Below are positions 50,801 to 60,216 of a DNA stretch of 64,000 bases, in pieces. The stretch's first letter is position 1, and every line of letters begins with the position of its first letter. The translations under genes and the position numbers were made by a program. The notes beneath the pieces are model-generated. The model ran no database searches, was not told the origin of the DNA, and saw only the letters and a list, made by a program, of their open reading frames with translations. Origin of the DNA: Verrucomicrobiota bacterium (GTDB lineage Bacteria > Chlamydiota > Chlamydiia > Chlamydiales > Rhabdochlamydiaceae); the NCBI GenBank assembly GCA_018239715.1, contig JAFEGW010000014.1:32040-96039 (forward strand), read 5' to 3'.

Positions 50801-51691
50801 ATGCCCATCATTGACTATATCCTTCCCAGAAACCCCGTCACTCAGCGTAGAGAGCTTCATTTTATCCCGACATGGGTCGAAAACTTTGTCGGAGAACATA
50901 GCTATGCTTCGCTCATCGCTGACTCGGGAGGAGAGCTACTACCGTCCGACACCGATGGAAAGTATATTGCCCTTGTACAAAAAGTCGGCGAGCAGCTTGC
51001 AGAGCATTCTCTTCGAAAAGAATTTAAGTACGAATTCAAAATCATTAACAGCAACGTCGACAATGCTTGGTGCCTTCCGGGTGGAAAGATCGCCATTAAT
51101 TTGGGACTCATCAAAAAAATGGAAGCTGAAAATAATCGATTCGGATTAGCAGCTTTCTCTCTGGAACAAAAGATTGCCGCTGTCCTAAGCCATGAGATCA
51201 TCCATGCTGCTGCGCGCCATACCGGCAGAGCTTTAGAATTCCGACTTTTCATGATGGGGATCTTTAAAGCGGTGGAGATTTGGGTTAAATATGCTTTTGT
51301 GACGCATCCTTATGAACAGAAAATCACTCAAGCAAAAGATAAGAACTCGCCTTTGGTTGCTCAACTCGAACGTGAAAAAAACGATAAACTCCAATCTATC
51401 AGCCGCCTGTTTAATCACGCCTCTGCCTGGATATTGCGCAGCCTTACGCTTTGCAATTCCCGGTCGCATGAGCTTGAAAGCGATAAATATGGTATGAGTT
51501 TAATGCAAAAAGCGATGGGAACAGACGCCCCTCAAGCCGCTATCTGGCTGCAACACTTTTTCCATGCTCATCATCCCTATCCCTCAGGAAAATGGGGACG
51601 TATATGGAGTTTCTTTTCCACCCATCCGACCCCTCAAGAGCGGCTGGAAGAAAATAAAAAAACATGGGCAGAGCTTACAAAGCGTAGTTGA
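50801..51691 (+). CDS. M48-family zinc metallopeptidase
   Basis: A 296-residue peptidase with the zinc-binding HEIIHAAARH motif (HExxH) near residue 131 and a later ELESDKYGMSLM carrying the third ligand Glu. The order and spacing match M48 (HtpX/LoiP/Oma1-like). There is no obvious signal peptide, though a hydrophobic patch (LFMMGIFKAVEIWVKYAFV) follows the active site. Such enzymes degrade misfolded membrane or outer-membrane proteins. An AAAGGAG ribosome site precedes the ATG. The 26-nt gap to the next gene carries an AAGGAGG site. Confidence 0.88.
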   Translation: MPIIDYILPRNPVTQRRELHFIPTWVENFVGEHSYASLIADSGGELLPSDTDGKYIALVQKVGEQLAEHSLRKEFKYEFKIINSNVDNAWCLPGGKIAINLGLIKKMEAENNRFGLAAFSLEQKIAAVLSHEIIHAAARHTGRALEFRLFMMGIFKAVEIWVKYAFVTHPYEQKITQAKDKNSPLVAQLEREKNDKLQSISRLFNHASAWILRSLTLCNSRSHELESDKYGMSLMQKAMGTDAPQAAIWLQHFFHAHHPYPSGKWGRIWSFFSTHPTPQERLEENKKTWAELTKRS

Positions 51692-51717
51692 ATCAAGTTT
51701 CACTTAAGGAGGAATGA

Positions 51718-53550
51718 ATGGCATCTTTTTCTTCTCCCCTTTCAAAAGGAGGATACTTGGGCCCTCCCGCTCCTACAACTAAACAAGGGCGAGATCCAGA
51801 TAAAATGTTTAAATTAGAGGATAATTTAACCTCCTCTCACGATAACACGTTCGTTCCTCTGCCTTCAAAATGGGAGAGCAATACTGGTGAAATTGAACTC
51901 ATTGAAGAAACTAAAAAGTCCATCAATTTAGTCGTCTCAGATCCTATTTTTGAAGTCTTTAGCAATGGACTTGCGCAACTCATGAAAAATCATGCTTCTT
52001 TGATCACGATGTGTGCACAACGCCGCGTTGCCACTTTTTTTCAACAATTGATTCTAGCTTACGGCTCAGGATTATTCTTTGAAATAGGGGAAACACTTTC
52101 CCAAGCAGAGTCGCATAAGCTACGAACCTTGACAACGCCAGAAGAGACCCCTATTGAGGTCCGTCTGGATGCTACACATACTTCATTCATTCCATGCTTG
52201 TATGCATACAAAACATCCAAGTCAACGGAGGGAGTTATTTTTTTACAAGATACTGAAGCTTACCGTCTTTGGAATTCCACTATTGGCATAGATCGTTTTT
52301 TCAATCGAAGTGTTGATAAAACTCTTGATAACGCCCTCATTCCTATTGCTATTAATTTACTGAATCGAGTCGCAAAGAAAAAGATCAGGCCTGAGGAGGG
52401 GTTGAAAGAATTCATTACACAGTTTTTATTAAAGGTTAGCGCAGCTTGCGAGAAAACAGAGAGGGAGAAATCGAATGCTGTGAAAAAAAAGCAAGCCAGT
52501 AAATTAACACCTGAAAAAGAAAAATTACTACGAGTAAAAATAGAAAAAATACGAGCAAAAATTATTGCCCTTCAAATATATGAGAAGGAAGCACGGTCGA
52601 TCCAAAAAGCCTTAAAGGTGAATACTAGAGCGTTTCAAGTCCTTTTAAATTTTGAAATTTATCCCAGCGAGTCTCCCACCTCCAACCAAATCCTTTTTGA
52701 AATACGATATAGAGCTATCCAGTACCACTTTGCAAAACAACAAGAAATCTTGGGCTGGATTCATGGTGTACGGGAAATTATTTTTAGTCAGGCGGGTCTC
52801 AAAGAAAAAAATCAAAGAATTATGCATGAATTGTTAGCAGAAAAAGTTACATCAGAAGATCGTCTTCGCGTCTGCAAACTTTTTAACCTTCCCTTTCGCA
52901 AGGCCAAGTCGAAAGAAGCAAAACAAGAAGCTCAGGAGCTAGTGGCAACGATGGAAATGGTTCGCCAAACAACTTTAGTTCTTTCCTGGGAGCCCGTCAT
53001 AAAAAATCCTAAGACTCGCCTAGCAAATCAGCTCGTTGAAGCAAAGGAAGGACAAAGGCGGGGTAAAATCTTGCGCCAGCTACGCAAAATGCGTGGATGG
53101 ACCCGCGAAGAGCTCCTACAAGAAATGCCTGAAGAGGCTGGTATGACTAAAGAAAAGATTCAACAATATGAGCGTGAGGAAAAAAAGATGAGTGCTCTGA
53201 CTGCTATTAAATTCTGCGACGCCATGCGCGTTGCCTACACACGTAACACACAACACCCTGTAGAAGAAATCCTAGCTCGGATGGCAAATCAACTTAGCGA
53301 GGCGATGAAAGATGCGCGCGATCAGGAAAGGGAAGGACGGGGTGAGACCTTACGTCGCCTTCGCAAAATGCGAGGTTGGACTCGTGAAGACCTCTTACAA
53401 CAAATACCAGAGGAGGCTGCTATGACTAAAGAAAAGATTCAAGATTACGAACGTGGAGAAGTAGCGATGGGTAATCGATCCGCAGCTATTCTCAGTAAGG
53501 CTCTTAATGTTGATCCGACCTTATTTAGACCTCAGTTCTACTATGCTTAA
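51718..53550 (+). CDS. Large protein with two C-terminal XRE-type helix-turn-helix domains
   Basis: A 610-residue protein. The first 430 residues are helical and unknown, with a Lys/Glu-rich segment at about 245-300 that may be a coiled coil. Two related XRE helix-turn-helix domains follow: LRQLRKMRGWTREELLQEMP...MTKEKIQQYEREE and LRRLRKMRGWTREDLLQQIP...MTKEKIQDYERGE, about 90 residues apart. HTH repeats normally bind DNA as dimers; two on one chain could bind a palindrome alone. A very strong AAGGAGG ribosome site precedes the ATG. The rest gives no enzymatic clue. It may be a regulator or a nucleus-directed effector. Confidence 0.78.
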   Translation: MASFSSPLSKGGYLGPPAPTTKQGRDPDKMFKLEDNLTSSHDNTFVPLPSKWESNTGEIELIEETKKSINLVVSDPIFEVFSNGLAQLMKNHASLITMCAQRRVATFFQQLILAYGSGLFFEIGETLSQAESHKLRTLTTPEETPIEVRLDATHTSFIPCLYAYKTSKSTEGVIFLQDTEAYRLWNSTIGIDRFFNRSVDKTLDNALIPIAINLLNRVAKKKIRPEEGLKEFITQFLLKVSAACEKTEREKSNAVKKKQASKLTPEKEKLLRVKIEKIRAKIIALQIYEKEARSIQKALKVNTRAFQVLLNFEIYPSESPTSNQILFEIRYRAIQYHFAKQQEILGWIHGVREIIFSQAGLKEKNQRIMHELLAEKVTSEDRLRVCKLFNLPFRKAKSKEAKQEAQELVATMEMVRQTTLVLSWEPVIKNPKTRLANQLVEAKEGQRRGKILRQLRKMRGWTREELLQEMPEEAGMTKEKIQQYEREEKKMSALTAIKFCDAMRVAYTRNTQHPVEEILARMANQLSEAMKDARDQEREGRGETLRRLRKMRGWTREDLLQQIPEEAAMTKEKIQDYERGEVAMGNRSAAILSKALNVDPTLFRPQFYYA

Positions 53551-53690
53551 TTCCAACTCAAAAATTTTCTTAACAGCTTTACCGACCTAAAAAGACCTAA
53601 AAATTTAATTTAACACTTGAAAGCTTCAAATTTCTTGAAACTTTGCCTAGATTTTGTTACAGTTTACAACTTTATTAAGGGAGATCTTCC

Positions 53691-53870
53691 ATGGTACGCA
53701 TCAGTAAACAAGCCGAGCGGCGTTCTAAATGCCCTCACCGTCCTCGTCCTCCAGCTCCTAAAACAGGACCTAAAAAGGACAAATTGGACCAAGGCTATAA
53801 ACAGCACATGAACGTTGTCGAAGACGCACAGCTCGCTCAAAAAATCTTCATCCCCAAGAACATAGGTTAA
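53691..53870 (+). CDS. Small basic Pro/Lys-rich protein (59 aa)
   Basis: A 59-residue frame starting MVRISKQAERRSKCPHRPRP with a PAPKTGPKKDK stretch and an ordered-looking C-terminal half ending IFIPKNIG. A clear AAGGGAG ribosome site precedes it. It lies 3 nt before the small basic protein at 53874. I recall two small unannotated genes at this place upstream of ybeY in Chlamydia, so this is probably a conserved real gene. Function unknown; a ribosome-associated role is a guess. Confidence 0.72.
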   Translation: MVRISKQAERRSKCPHRPRPPAPKTGPKKDKLDQGYKQHMNVVEDAQLAQKIFIPKNIG

Positions 53871-53873
53871 GTC

Positions 53874-54035
53874 ATGACACGCCATCGCAGCTACGGAAAA
53901 GCTAGTAAATCTGCCAAAAAACGCAACGTCCTCAAACGTTATGAACGGATCGACGTTTTACGCAAAGTCGGAAAATGGAAAGACGGCGAAAACACCAAAG
54001 TGACCGGTCTTCCCAAGACACCGGTTGTTGCATAA
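53874..54035 (+). CDS. Chlamydiae/Verrucomicrobia-type small basic protein (53 aa)
   Basis: A 53-residue protein: MTRHRSYGKASK, then RNVLKRYERIDVLRKVGKW and a GLPKTPVVA end. This matches the small basic protein family restricted to Chlamydiae and Verrucomicrobia (RNVLKRFERI and G-L-P-K-T are its signatures). The role is unknown; strong conservation and charge suggest a ribosome- or RNA-linked function. It helps place the organism. It overlaps, or is abutted by, the start region of ybeY. Confidence 0.85.
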   Translation: MTRHRSYGKASKSAKKRNVLKRYERIDVLRKVGKWKDGENTKVTGLPKTPVVA

Positions 54036-54445
54036 AAGTTTACAACCGTCAAGCTAACTTGCCGATAAAAATTTCTTCTGTGAGGAAACTCGTCTCGTTT
54101 TTCCTCCAGGAGAAAAAAGCCGACTGCAAAGAAGTTGCTATCTATTTTGTCGGCCAAAAAAAGATTTCTCAGCTTCATCAAGACTACTTTCAAGATCCTA
54201 CCCCTACCGACTGCATCACCTTCCCCTTAGACTCAGATTTTCTGGGGGAAATTTTCGTCTGCCCTCAGGCCGCCCTCGACTATAACCCTGAGCATCCTCA
54301 CCAAGAAACTACCCTCTATGTCTTACATGGCCTCTTGCATCTTTTAGGCTATGACGATATCGATAGAAAAGAGAGGACCCGGATGCGCCGGGAAGAAAAA
54401 AGACTGATGGCCTTGGCAAAAAAACACCGTTGTCTTATCAACTAA
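53975..54445 (+). CDS. ybeY: Endoribonuclease YbeY
   Basis: A zinc-dependent endoribonuclease involved in 16S rRNA maturation and ribosome quality control. The core shows PTDCITFPL, LGEIFVCPQAAL and the metal motif VLHGLLHLLGYDD; the third ligand position, usually His, is Asp here. Start choice is awkward. The frame opens at ATG 53975 inside the preceding gene, but family N-termini correspond to IKVYNRQ, whose codon at 54032 is ATA, overlapping the preceding TAA. The next in-frame NTG is TTG at 54059. The translated start is therefore uncertain by about 28 residues. Confidence 0.82.
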   Translation: MERRRKHQSDRSSQDTGCCIKVYNRQANLPIKISSVRKLVSFFLQEKKADCKEVAIYFVGQKKISQLHQDYFQDPTPTDCITFPLDSDFLGEIFVCPQAALDYNPEHPHQETTLYVLHGLLHLLGYDDIDRKERTRMRREEKRLMALAKKHRCLIN

Positions 54446-54455
54446 GGATAATTTC

Positions 54456-55760
54456 TTGAACGTTCTCCTTGCCTTTATTTTTTTAATCAGCGGAGCAATG
54501 ACGGCCGGGATGACGACATCTTTGCTGCAACTCGGCCGGCTCCGTTCCAAGGAAGAATTCAAAAAAATCCCTTCCTTGTTTTTCTTCCAGCATTTTTTAA
54601 AACCCTTCTTCCGAAACCGGAAGTGGGAAGGGCTGTTTTTCACTTTAAGCTTTAGCAAACACGTTCTCCACCTCTGCTATAGTGTCACTACCCTTTTCAT
54701 CTTGCTGACCCAAAGCCCTTTTATTCACGCCTTTAAAACTTTAGAGTCCCATCAATACACCTTCGATAGCCTGTGGGTGCTTGCCATTGGCGTCATCATC
54801 ATCACTCTCTCCCTCGTCGCTGACATGTTGATGAAATTCTTAGCGACGGCGGCTCCTATTTTCTCTCTCCGACTCTTTGCGCCTGTCTCGTCGGTCTTTT
54901 TGCTCATCTTTTCTCCGCTCACAGCCCTTTTGATGAAAATGCTCCAGTCTTTTTTCCCTGAAAGTCAAAAAGCCACCCCTTCTGCCCCTTCCATCCGCGA
55001 AAAAATCTTGGAAGTTCTCTATGAGTCTGATCTTTCCACCCACCTCGATCCTCAAGAAAGGAAACTCATCCTTTCTGTTGCTAACTTCAAAGAAAGAAAC
55101 GTCCGTGAGGTGATGGTCCCGCGCATTGATATCGTCTGCCTTTCCGAAGAAACAACCCTTCAAGAGGCTAGCCAACTCTTCTTAAAAGAAAGATACAGCC
55201 GCCTTCCTGTATATCAAGACAATATTGACCACATTATCGGCGTCCTCCTCTATAAAGACGTCCTCTCCGCTTTCTCAACGAGCGACCGGCAAGAGTCGAT
55301 TCGGACACTCATTAAGCCTGTCCTCTACACGCCTGAGACCAAAAAGATCTCTCAGCTGCTCCAGGAATTTAGAAGCAAGCAGATCCATATGGCCATCGTT
55401 GTCGATGAATATGGAGGAACTGAAGGGATTATCACGACAGAAGATATCTTAGAGGAGCTCGTCGGAGAGATTGCTGATGAAGACGATGTTGACCAAGAGG
55501 TCCTTTATTCCATCCTCCCGTCGGGAGGATGGATCGTCGATGCCCGGATGGGCATTCTCGATATCGAAAAAGAACTGGCCATTCAAATCCCCCCAAGTCC
55601 CGAATACGATACCCTGGGTGGTTATATCTACCACCGCGCAGGGGCTATTCCTGCCAAAGGATGGCGTCTGCACCATGACGATTTTGACCTAGAAATTTTA
55701 AGCTCGGATGAACGTTCTATAGAAAAGGTACGGATCATGCCGCACCTCTCTCAAGATTAG
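54456..55760 (+). CDS. HlyC/CorC-family CBS-domain membrane protein
   Basis: A 434-residue protein with four hydrophobic helices in the first 170 residues (DUF21/CNNM-like), then two CBS domains. CBS1 starts VREVMVPRIDIVCLSEETT, CBS2 includes MAIVVDEYGGTEGIITTEDILEELVGEI. A C-terminal transporter-associated domain (WIVDARMGILDIEKEL) follows. Relatives are linked to magnesium and cobalt efflux; older names call them hemolysin C/TlyC. The start is TTG at 54456 with AAGGA 8 nt before. It follows ybeY, as in C. trachomatis. Confidence 0.88.
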   Translation: MNVLLAFIFLISGAMTAGMTTSLLQLGRLRSKEEFKKIPSLFFFQHFLKPFFRNRKWEGLFFTLSFSKHVLHLCYSVTTLFILLTQSPFIHAFKTLESHQYTFDSLWVLAIGVIIITLSLVADMLMKFLATAAPIFSLRLFAPVSSVFLLIFSPLTALLMKMLQSFFPESQKATPSAPSIREKILEVLYESDLSTHLDPQERKLILSVANFKERNVREVMVPRIDIVCLSEETTLQEASQLFLKERYSRLPVYQDNIDHIIGVLLYKDVLSAFSTSDRQESIRTLIKPVLYTPETKKISQLLQEFRSKQIHMAIVVDEYGGTEGIITTEDILEELVGEIADEDDVDQEVLYSILPSGGWIVDARMGILDIEKELAIQIPPSPEYDTLGGYIYHRAGAIPAKGWRLHHDDFDLEILSSDERSIEKVRIMPHLSQD

Positions 55761-55766
55761 CTTTCC

Positions 55767-56318
55767 TTATAACGGGATCTCTACAAAATCATCCCCTACA
55801 GCAACTTTCTCTTTAGGCGCAGGCACAGGAGCAGGCACCTCGGAGGGAAGGGTTTTTTCCTGAGGTAAAACAGCAGATTCAAAGGTTAGCGCTTTTATTT
55901 GCTTATCAAAAGTTTGACCGACGAATAAATCCACGGGCTGGATACGGAGAGTTCCCCGCTCATCGCGAAACATCACCATATTCTTTTTATCGGACACCAT
56001 CGCGTATTTCAACTTGGCCACGGCTGTTTGAAAATCGTTCTTGGTTAGACCCATTTCTTGAGTCAAACTCTTCATCACAGATCGAAAGAGCTCAGTGATG
56101 ACAGAAGCTGCAAACATAGGAACGACCACGACATTAGAGAATGCTTCCAAAACCTCGGACCACTCTTTAGTTACACCACTTTTATCAAAATAAATGTCAT
56201 CATCGGAAAAGGTAGCTTTTTTGGTGACGGAAGAGGGATTGTTATCCCCTTTTATTGCAGGGAGGACCGTGCGACTGACAGAGGAGCCTAAATTAGATAA
56301 ATAAGCTGTAAAAGACAT
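55767..56318 (-). CDS. Hypothetical protein (183 aa), possibly secreted effector
   Basis: A 183-residue soluble protein starting MSFTAYLSNLGSS. It has a central amphipathic helix (VLEAFSNVVVVPMFAASVITELF) and a C-terminal Pro/Lys/Val-rich tail (SEVPAPVPAPKEKVAVG). No family is recognised. The start at 56318 has an AAGGCGG ribosome site; the frame is open further upstream through pure Ile-rich AT sequence that is surely non-coding. The upstream region is AT-rich with TATAAT-like boxes at 56332 and 56347, resembling leaders of other putative effector genes. Confidence 0.65.
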   Translation of the reverse strand: MSFTAYLSNLGSSVSRTVLPAIKGDNNPSSVTKKATFSDDDIYFDKSGVTKEWSEVLEAFSNVVVVPMFAASVITELFRSVMKSLTQEMGLTKNDFQTAVAKLKYAMVSDKKNMVMFRDERGTLRIQPVDLFVGQTFDKQIKALTFESAVLPQEKTLPSEVPAPVPAPKEKVAVGDDFVEIPL

Positions 56319-56560
56319 AACAAACCGCCTTATTATAGTATTAAAAATTATATCTATAATTATAATAATAATTAAAATTACAATCAATTAAACCAATCGA
56401 ATTATTAATTAAAATAATTTATTTAACATTCGTAATCATTTGATAATCAATGTGTTATAAAAAGTTAACTAATATTTTGAAAAGAAGGCAGCTGGAGGCC
56501 GCCCTAGGGGCATGATACTAAGCGAAAACGAGCAATCGAATTAAACTAACAGTCATTTAA

Positions 56561-57361
56561 TTAACGTTTATTCGACTCGTAAAGACACCTTGCGATCGTG
56601 TCTAACATCACGGCGGCATTCTGCGAGGAAGCCTCGGCTGCAGCTCCAACCGTCTCAAACACGAACGTCGAAGGCATCAGGTTTTCAGCAACGGCCTGCT
56701 GATAGAAGCAATAGGGCTGATTGGAGACGAAAAAGCAGCGGCCGGGCTGAGGGGAATCTTTCATCCATAACGCAAAGGTGTCAGCGGTCGTAGGACGTCT
56801 TGTTTTTCCCTCGGCCATGATCACCATGGGATGTTGATAATGTTTCCAAGCAACTTGTTTGCTTAAAGGTTGGGCTTTCCATAGGTATTCCATGGCGTCG
56901 CACTCCGTTTTACATCCTTCTGGAATAGCTTCGACGGACGCATCTAAAGGACGTGCGCCCGAAAGCAGGATCACTTTTTTAAAGTGGACTCCAGCCTCTG
57001 CAAGTTTGGCGAGATAACTCATCCTTTTTTCCATCCGTAATACGGTAGCTCCTAAAATAAGAGCATAATCGTAGTCGTGATGAGCGGGTTTGATTTCTCT
57101 AAAAAATCCTTTTTTGTTGCAAAAGTCTATCACTGCGTTGCGCTGCGGTGTCGTCAAAGTATCTTCGACTTCCCAACGTTCTTTTCCCGCAGGCCGAATC
57201 CATTTTTTTTGGGTAGCATCCACAATCGACTTCGGAGTGCCGTCATGAGAAACAGCCATGACTTCCAAGAGCTGTTTCAAATCGTTATCGAAAAAGGCAG
57301 TTTGTTTTGCATGGCAGAGAGAACTGACCAGGAGAAAAAAAGCCGCGATCAATTTTTTCAT
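56561..57361 (-). CDS. Exported hypothetical protein, DUF218/YdcF-like
   Basis: A 266-residue protein with a signal peptide (MKKLIAAFFLLVSSLCHA). The mid region YALILGATVLRMEKRMSYLAKL and VILLSGARPLD followed by ECDAMEYL, VIMAEGKTRRPTTADTF and CFFVSNQPYCFYQQAV follows the order of DUF218 (YdcF/SanA-like) proteins. This is a weak resemblance by eye. DUF218 proteins are envelope-associated and of uncertain activity. The start at 57361 follows an AAGGAG-type site; a longer form from 57427 would hide the signal peptide. Confidence 0.65.
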   Translation of the reverse strand: MKKLIAAFFLLVSSLCHAKQTAFFDNDLKQLLEVMAVSHDGTPKSIVDATQKKWIRPAGKERWEVEDTLTTPQRNAVIDFCNKKGFFREIKPAHHDYDYALILGATVLRMEKRMSYLAKLAEAGVHFKKVILLSGARPLDASVEAIPEGCKTECDAMEYLWKAQPLSKQVAWKHYQHPMVIMAEGKTRRPTTADTFALWMKDSPQPGRCFFVSNQPYCFYQQAVAENLMPSTFVFETVGAAAEASSQNAAVMLDTIARCLYESNKR

Positions 57362-57429
57362 AGAGTACTCCTTTTCTAAAAATGGTGAATCTAATATAGC
57401 AACACTAAAGAGATAGTGCAAGCTCACCT

Positions 57430-58677
57430 ATGGTTATTCAAGCAAACCCTATTCCCCTACCGGTCATAGGACGCAAAAAAAAGATCCTTGTCCTTATTAG
57501 CCTCGGAGGCGGCGGGCACAAAACAGCTGCGGAATCGCTGAGGCAGATTTTAGGCAGCCAGTACGATGTCGAAATTAATCCTGTCATGGCGGACATTTTA
57601 GGACATATGGATCCTCTCAATGGTTTGACAAGAGGCCGTTTTACCGGCGAAGACTTGTACAATTTCCTGATCAAAAATCAATTTAATAAAATACTCCGCT
57701 GGATTGTGATTTATGGATCTCGAGTCTGGAAAGCAAAGCGGATTGAAAAAGGGTTTAAAAAGTATTTCCAAAAACAACAGCAGCTGCCTGATTTAATCAT
57801 TTCAGTGACTCCTTTTATTAATTACGGGACGGCTCTTGCCACCCAAAGAAGAGACATCCCTTTCCTGATCATTCCCACTGATCTGGACGCTTCAACCTTT
57901 TTACAAGGATTTCCCAAACAGCTCACCCACCACCAGTTTAAAATTGCACTCGCTTATGACGATCCCGAGATAAAGAAAACCACGTTCAATAAGTCGGAGT
58001 TCCGGGATGAGCAAATGACTATTACAGGTTTTCCTGTCCGGCCGGCATGCCTTAAAAAATATTCCCGGGAAGAACTCCGATCGATCAGAATAAAATTCCA
58101 TCTCTTTGAGTCGCACCAGACCGTCACACTGATCATGGGAGCTGTCGGCGGCAATCTTATTCTGGACCACGTCAAAGTCTTAAGCAAGCTGGATCCACGA
58201 GAGCATCAGCTTCAGCTACAAATGAATATCTGTATTGGACATAATAAAAAGGTCGGCAAAAAAATCCGGAATTTTCTATTGGAACAAGGGGCTCGTTTCC
58301 TAGGAAGGCATACCTTTATTCTTCCTTCAGGCCTGGTGATGCACGTCCGAGGTTATTGCCCTGATCTTGCCGAGATGATGGCAGCGTCCGACATTGTGAT
58401 CACTAAAACAGGCTCGTGCACGGTCAATGAAGCGATCTATTTAGGAAAAAAAATTCTTCTAGACAATACCCCCGACTCCACTGCCAGATATCTCGATTGG
58501 GAGGCTTTTAATGTCCCTTTTGTGGAAAGAAACGGCCTAGGATATGCATTCTCAGATAATGAACAACTCCTCATGCTCATTCCTTCTCTCTTGAAGTATC
58601 CCGAAAAACGCCGTTCTTTAGAACTGCCCAACTTTGAGGAAAATATCCTCAAATTGGTGCAAGAGCTGATTGAATAA
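57430..58677 (+). CDS. MGDG-synthase-like diacylglycerol glycosyltransferase (GT28 type)
   Basis: A 415-residue glycosyltransferase. The N-terminal domain starts [20 protein letters not shown], the MGDG-synthase acceptor region, and the C-terminal donor domain contains [31 protein letters not shown] and [12 protein letters not shown]. Relatives transfer galactose or glucose to diacylglycerol (plant MGD1, bacterial UgtP). The product could be a membrane glycolipid in this organism. It overlaps the convergent ferredoxin-like gene by 29 nt. Confidence 0.85.
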   Translation: MVIQANPIPLPVIGRKKKILVLISLGGGGHKTAAESLRQILGSQYDVEINPVMADILGHMDPLNGLTRGRFTGEDLYNFLIKNQFNKILRWIVIYGSRVWKAKRIEKGFKKYFQKQQQLPDLIISVTPFINYGTALATQRRDIPFLIIPTDLDASTFLQGFPKQLTHHQFKIALAYDDPEIKKTTFNKSEFRDEQMTITGFPVRPACLKKYSREELRSIRIKFHLFESHQTVTLIMGAVGGNLILDHVKVLSKLDPREHQLQLQMNICIGHNKKVGKKIRNFLLEQGARFLGRHTFILPSGLVMHVRGYCPDLAEMMAASDIVITKTGSCTVNEAIYLGKKILLDNTPDSTARYLDWEAFNVPFVERNGLGYAFSDNEQLLMLIPSLLKYPEKRRSLELPNFEENILKLVQELIE

Positions 58678-59011
58678 TCAGATATTCTTTGACGATCTTC
58701 CCGCCCAGTAGATGCTCTTGAAGGATCCTTTCCAGAACTTCCGGAGTGCACGAGTGATACCAAACACCGTCAGGATAAACCACAGCAATAGGTCCTTGCT
58801 GGCAAAAACGTAGACAGTTGGCCTTGGTTCTTAAGAGAGTGACATTTTCTAGTTGGAGCTCGGCTAAACGCTTCTTCAAATACTCCCACGAGGCCAGGCC
58901 TGCTTCTTTTTGGCAGCATTTGGGTATGGTAGGATCGGCGCACAAAAAGATATGACGGACGGGCTTATGAAGGCCCAAGTCGCGAGCTTTCTTTTGCAAA
59001 TCGATTTCCAT
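58649..59011 (-). CDS. Thioredoxin-like [2Fe-2S] ferredoxin
   Basis: A 120-residue protein with the thioredoxin-fold ferredoxin pattern: [16 protein letters not shown] (first cysteines), a central helix, then [21 protein letters not shown] with the last two cysteines and the Gly-Pro segment. It probably carries one 2Fe-2S cluster and passes electrons to an unknown partner. Such stand-alone ferredoxins occur in Chlamydiae, cyanobacteria and others. Its 3' end overlaps the MGDG-like gene. Confidence 0.85.
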   Translation of the reverse strand: MEIDLQKKARDLGLHKPVRHIFLCADPTIPKCCQKEAGLASWEYLKKRLAELQLENVTLLRTKANCLRFCQQGPIAVVYPDGVWYHSCTPEVLERILQEHLLGGKIVKEYLIIQSALAPI

Positions 59012-59072
59012 TCAACCACTTTCTACTGGATTAAAAAAAGCTGAGCCACAACAATCGGGAAATTGAGGTTTT

Positions 59073-60215
59073 ATGCGTAGGATATTACCCCTGCTCTTTT
59101 TTTGCACGATGCTTTTCGCGGAAGAAGAGACCGTCGAACCCCCGAAATCGTTTGCACGGGAAGTGCTTCAACCCTTCGGCATGCCGCTGGTCACGGCTTA
59201 CCATAAGATCCGAGAAAACCCCTTTCTCAATATCGCTCGCCAAGAAGCCACCGGTCTTGAAAAACTGGGCGATTTTTTTCTCTCTCCTTCCCGTTATCTC
59301 TTTGGAGGGAAAAATGCCGCTCTCCATGAAGGAAAATGTGAAACCTCTCCATCTTTTGAATACCGCGAGTATGATGGACTGAAAACAACCCTCTCTATTC
59401 TTGCACTGCCCGTGTCCGAAGTGCTGGGATGCACCTTTAAAGGAATTTCGTTTCTTTTTAAGAGTACCCGCACCAATTATGAGGCTCTTTCTCAATCGCT
59501 GCAAGATACCCTCGTCATTTCCCAGCTGGAATATTACCGCAAACAAGGGATTGCAGAGTTCCACTGCGCAGAAAAAGCTCCCTGTTTAGGATATGTACGC
59601 CCCTCGGTTCTACCTAAGGTCCATCAAATGGAGGTGGGGGCTTTTCGGGAAGTCTGCCAGCTCCTAAATGCACATAAGATTATTTTCTGGCTGGATTGCG
59701 GCTCTTGCCTCGGGGCTTACCGTTATGGCGGGATGATCCCTTGGGACTTCGATATCGATATTTCGATCTTCTCCGCCGATCATGAGAACGTCAAAAAGAT
59801 CCTTTCTAAGCTAGACCCCGAGCGGTTTCAGATTCAAGATTGGTCCAGCTATAAATATCCGCACACTTTTCTGAAGCTCTATCTCAAGGAGACTAAAACC
59901 TTGATTGATATCTACCATTATACCCTCGACTCCAAAGACCGTACCTTAACTTATTTCTACACTTACAAAGACAGCGCCATGCCCGATTCCTGGAAAAAAG
60001 GGGAACTGATCATGACCAAGCCTGTCCCTTATGATGTTGTCTTTCCTCTGAAAAAAACGACCTTCGATGGGATCGAGACCTGGGCCCCTCATCAGATAGA
60101 AGAGTTTCTGCATTACAAATACGGAGCTAATCTGACCCCCACCATGATCTGGGATGAAAAATCTCAAACCTATCGCAAGGTCAAAGACCACCCTTATTGG
60201 AAACTCGTCGAGTAG
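59073..60215 (+). CDS. LicD/fukutin-family phosphotransferase with signal peptide
   Basis: A 380-residue protein with an N-terminal signal peptide (RILPLLFFCTMLFA). The C-terminal half contains the LicD/fukutin nucleotidyltransferase-like motif: IFWLDCGSCLGAYRYGGM followed by IPWDFDIDISIF, carrying the metal-binding D-x-D. Bacterial LicD adds phosphocholine to surface glycans; animal fukutin and FKRP add ribitol-phosphate. LicD enzymes are usually cytoplasmic, so export here is unusual and may mean a secreted or periplasmic enzyme. A GAGG site precedes the ATG. One nucleotide separates it from a convergent HAD gene. Confidence 0.8.
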   Translation: MRRILPLLFFCTMLFAEEETVEPPKSFAREVLQPFGMPLVTAYHKIRENPFLNIARQEATGLEKLGDFFLSPSRYLFGGKNAALHEGKCETSPSFEYREYDGLKTTLSILALPVSEVLGCTFKGISFLFKSTRTNYEALSQSLQDTLVISQLEYYRKQGIAEFHCAEKAPCLGYVRPSVLPKVHQMEVGAFREVCQLLNAHKIIFWLDCGSCLGAYRYGGMIPWDFDIDISIFSADHENVKKILSKLDPERFQIQDWSSYKYPHTFLKLYLKETKTLIDIYHYTLDSKDRTLTYFYTYKDSAMPDSWKKGELIMTKPVPYDVVFPLKKTTFDGIETWAPHQIEEFLHYKYGANLTPTMIWDEKSQTYRKVKDHPYWKLVE

Positions 60216-60216
60216 G

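Noticed and set aside
56320..56387. N-terminal extension of the gene at 55767-56318
   Set aside because: The extra codons are Ile-rich translation of AT-repeat sequence, and a good ribosome site precedes the internal ATG.
59085..59564. Minus-strand frame of 159 codons
   Set aside because: Antisense to the LicD-like gene; no motif.
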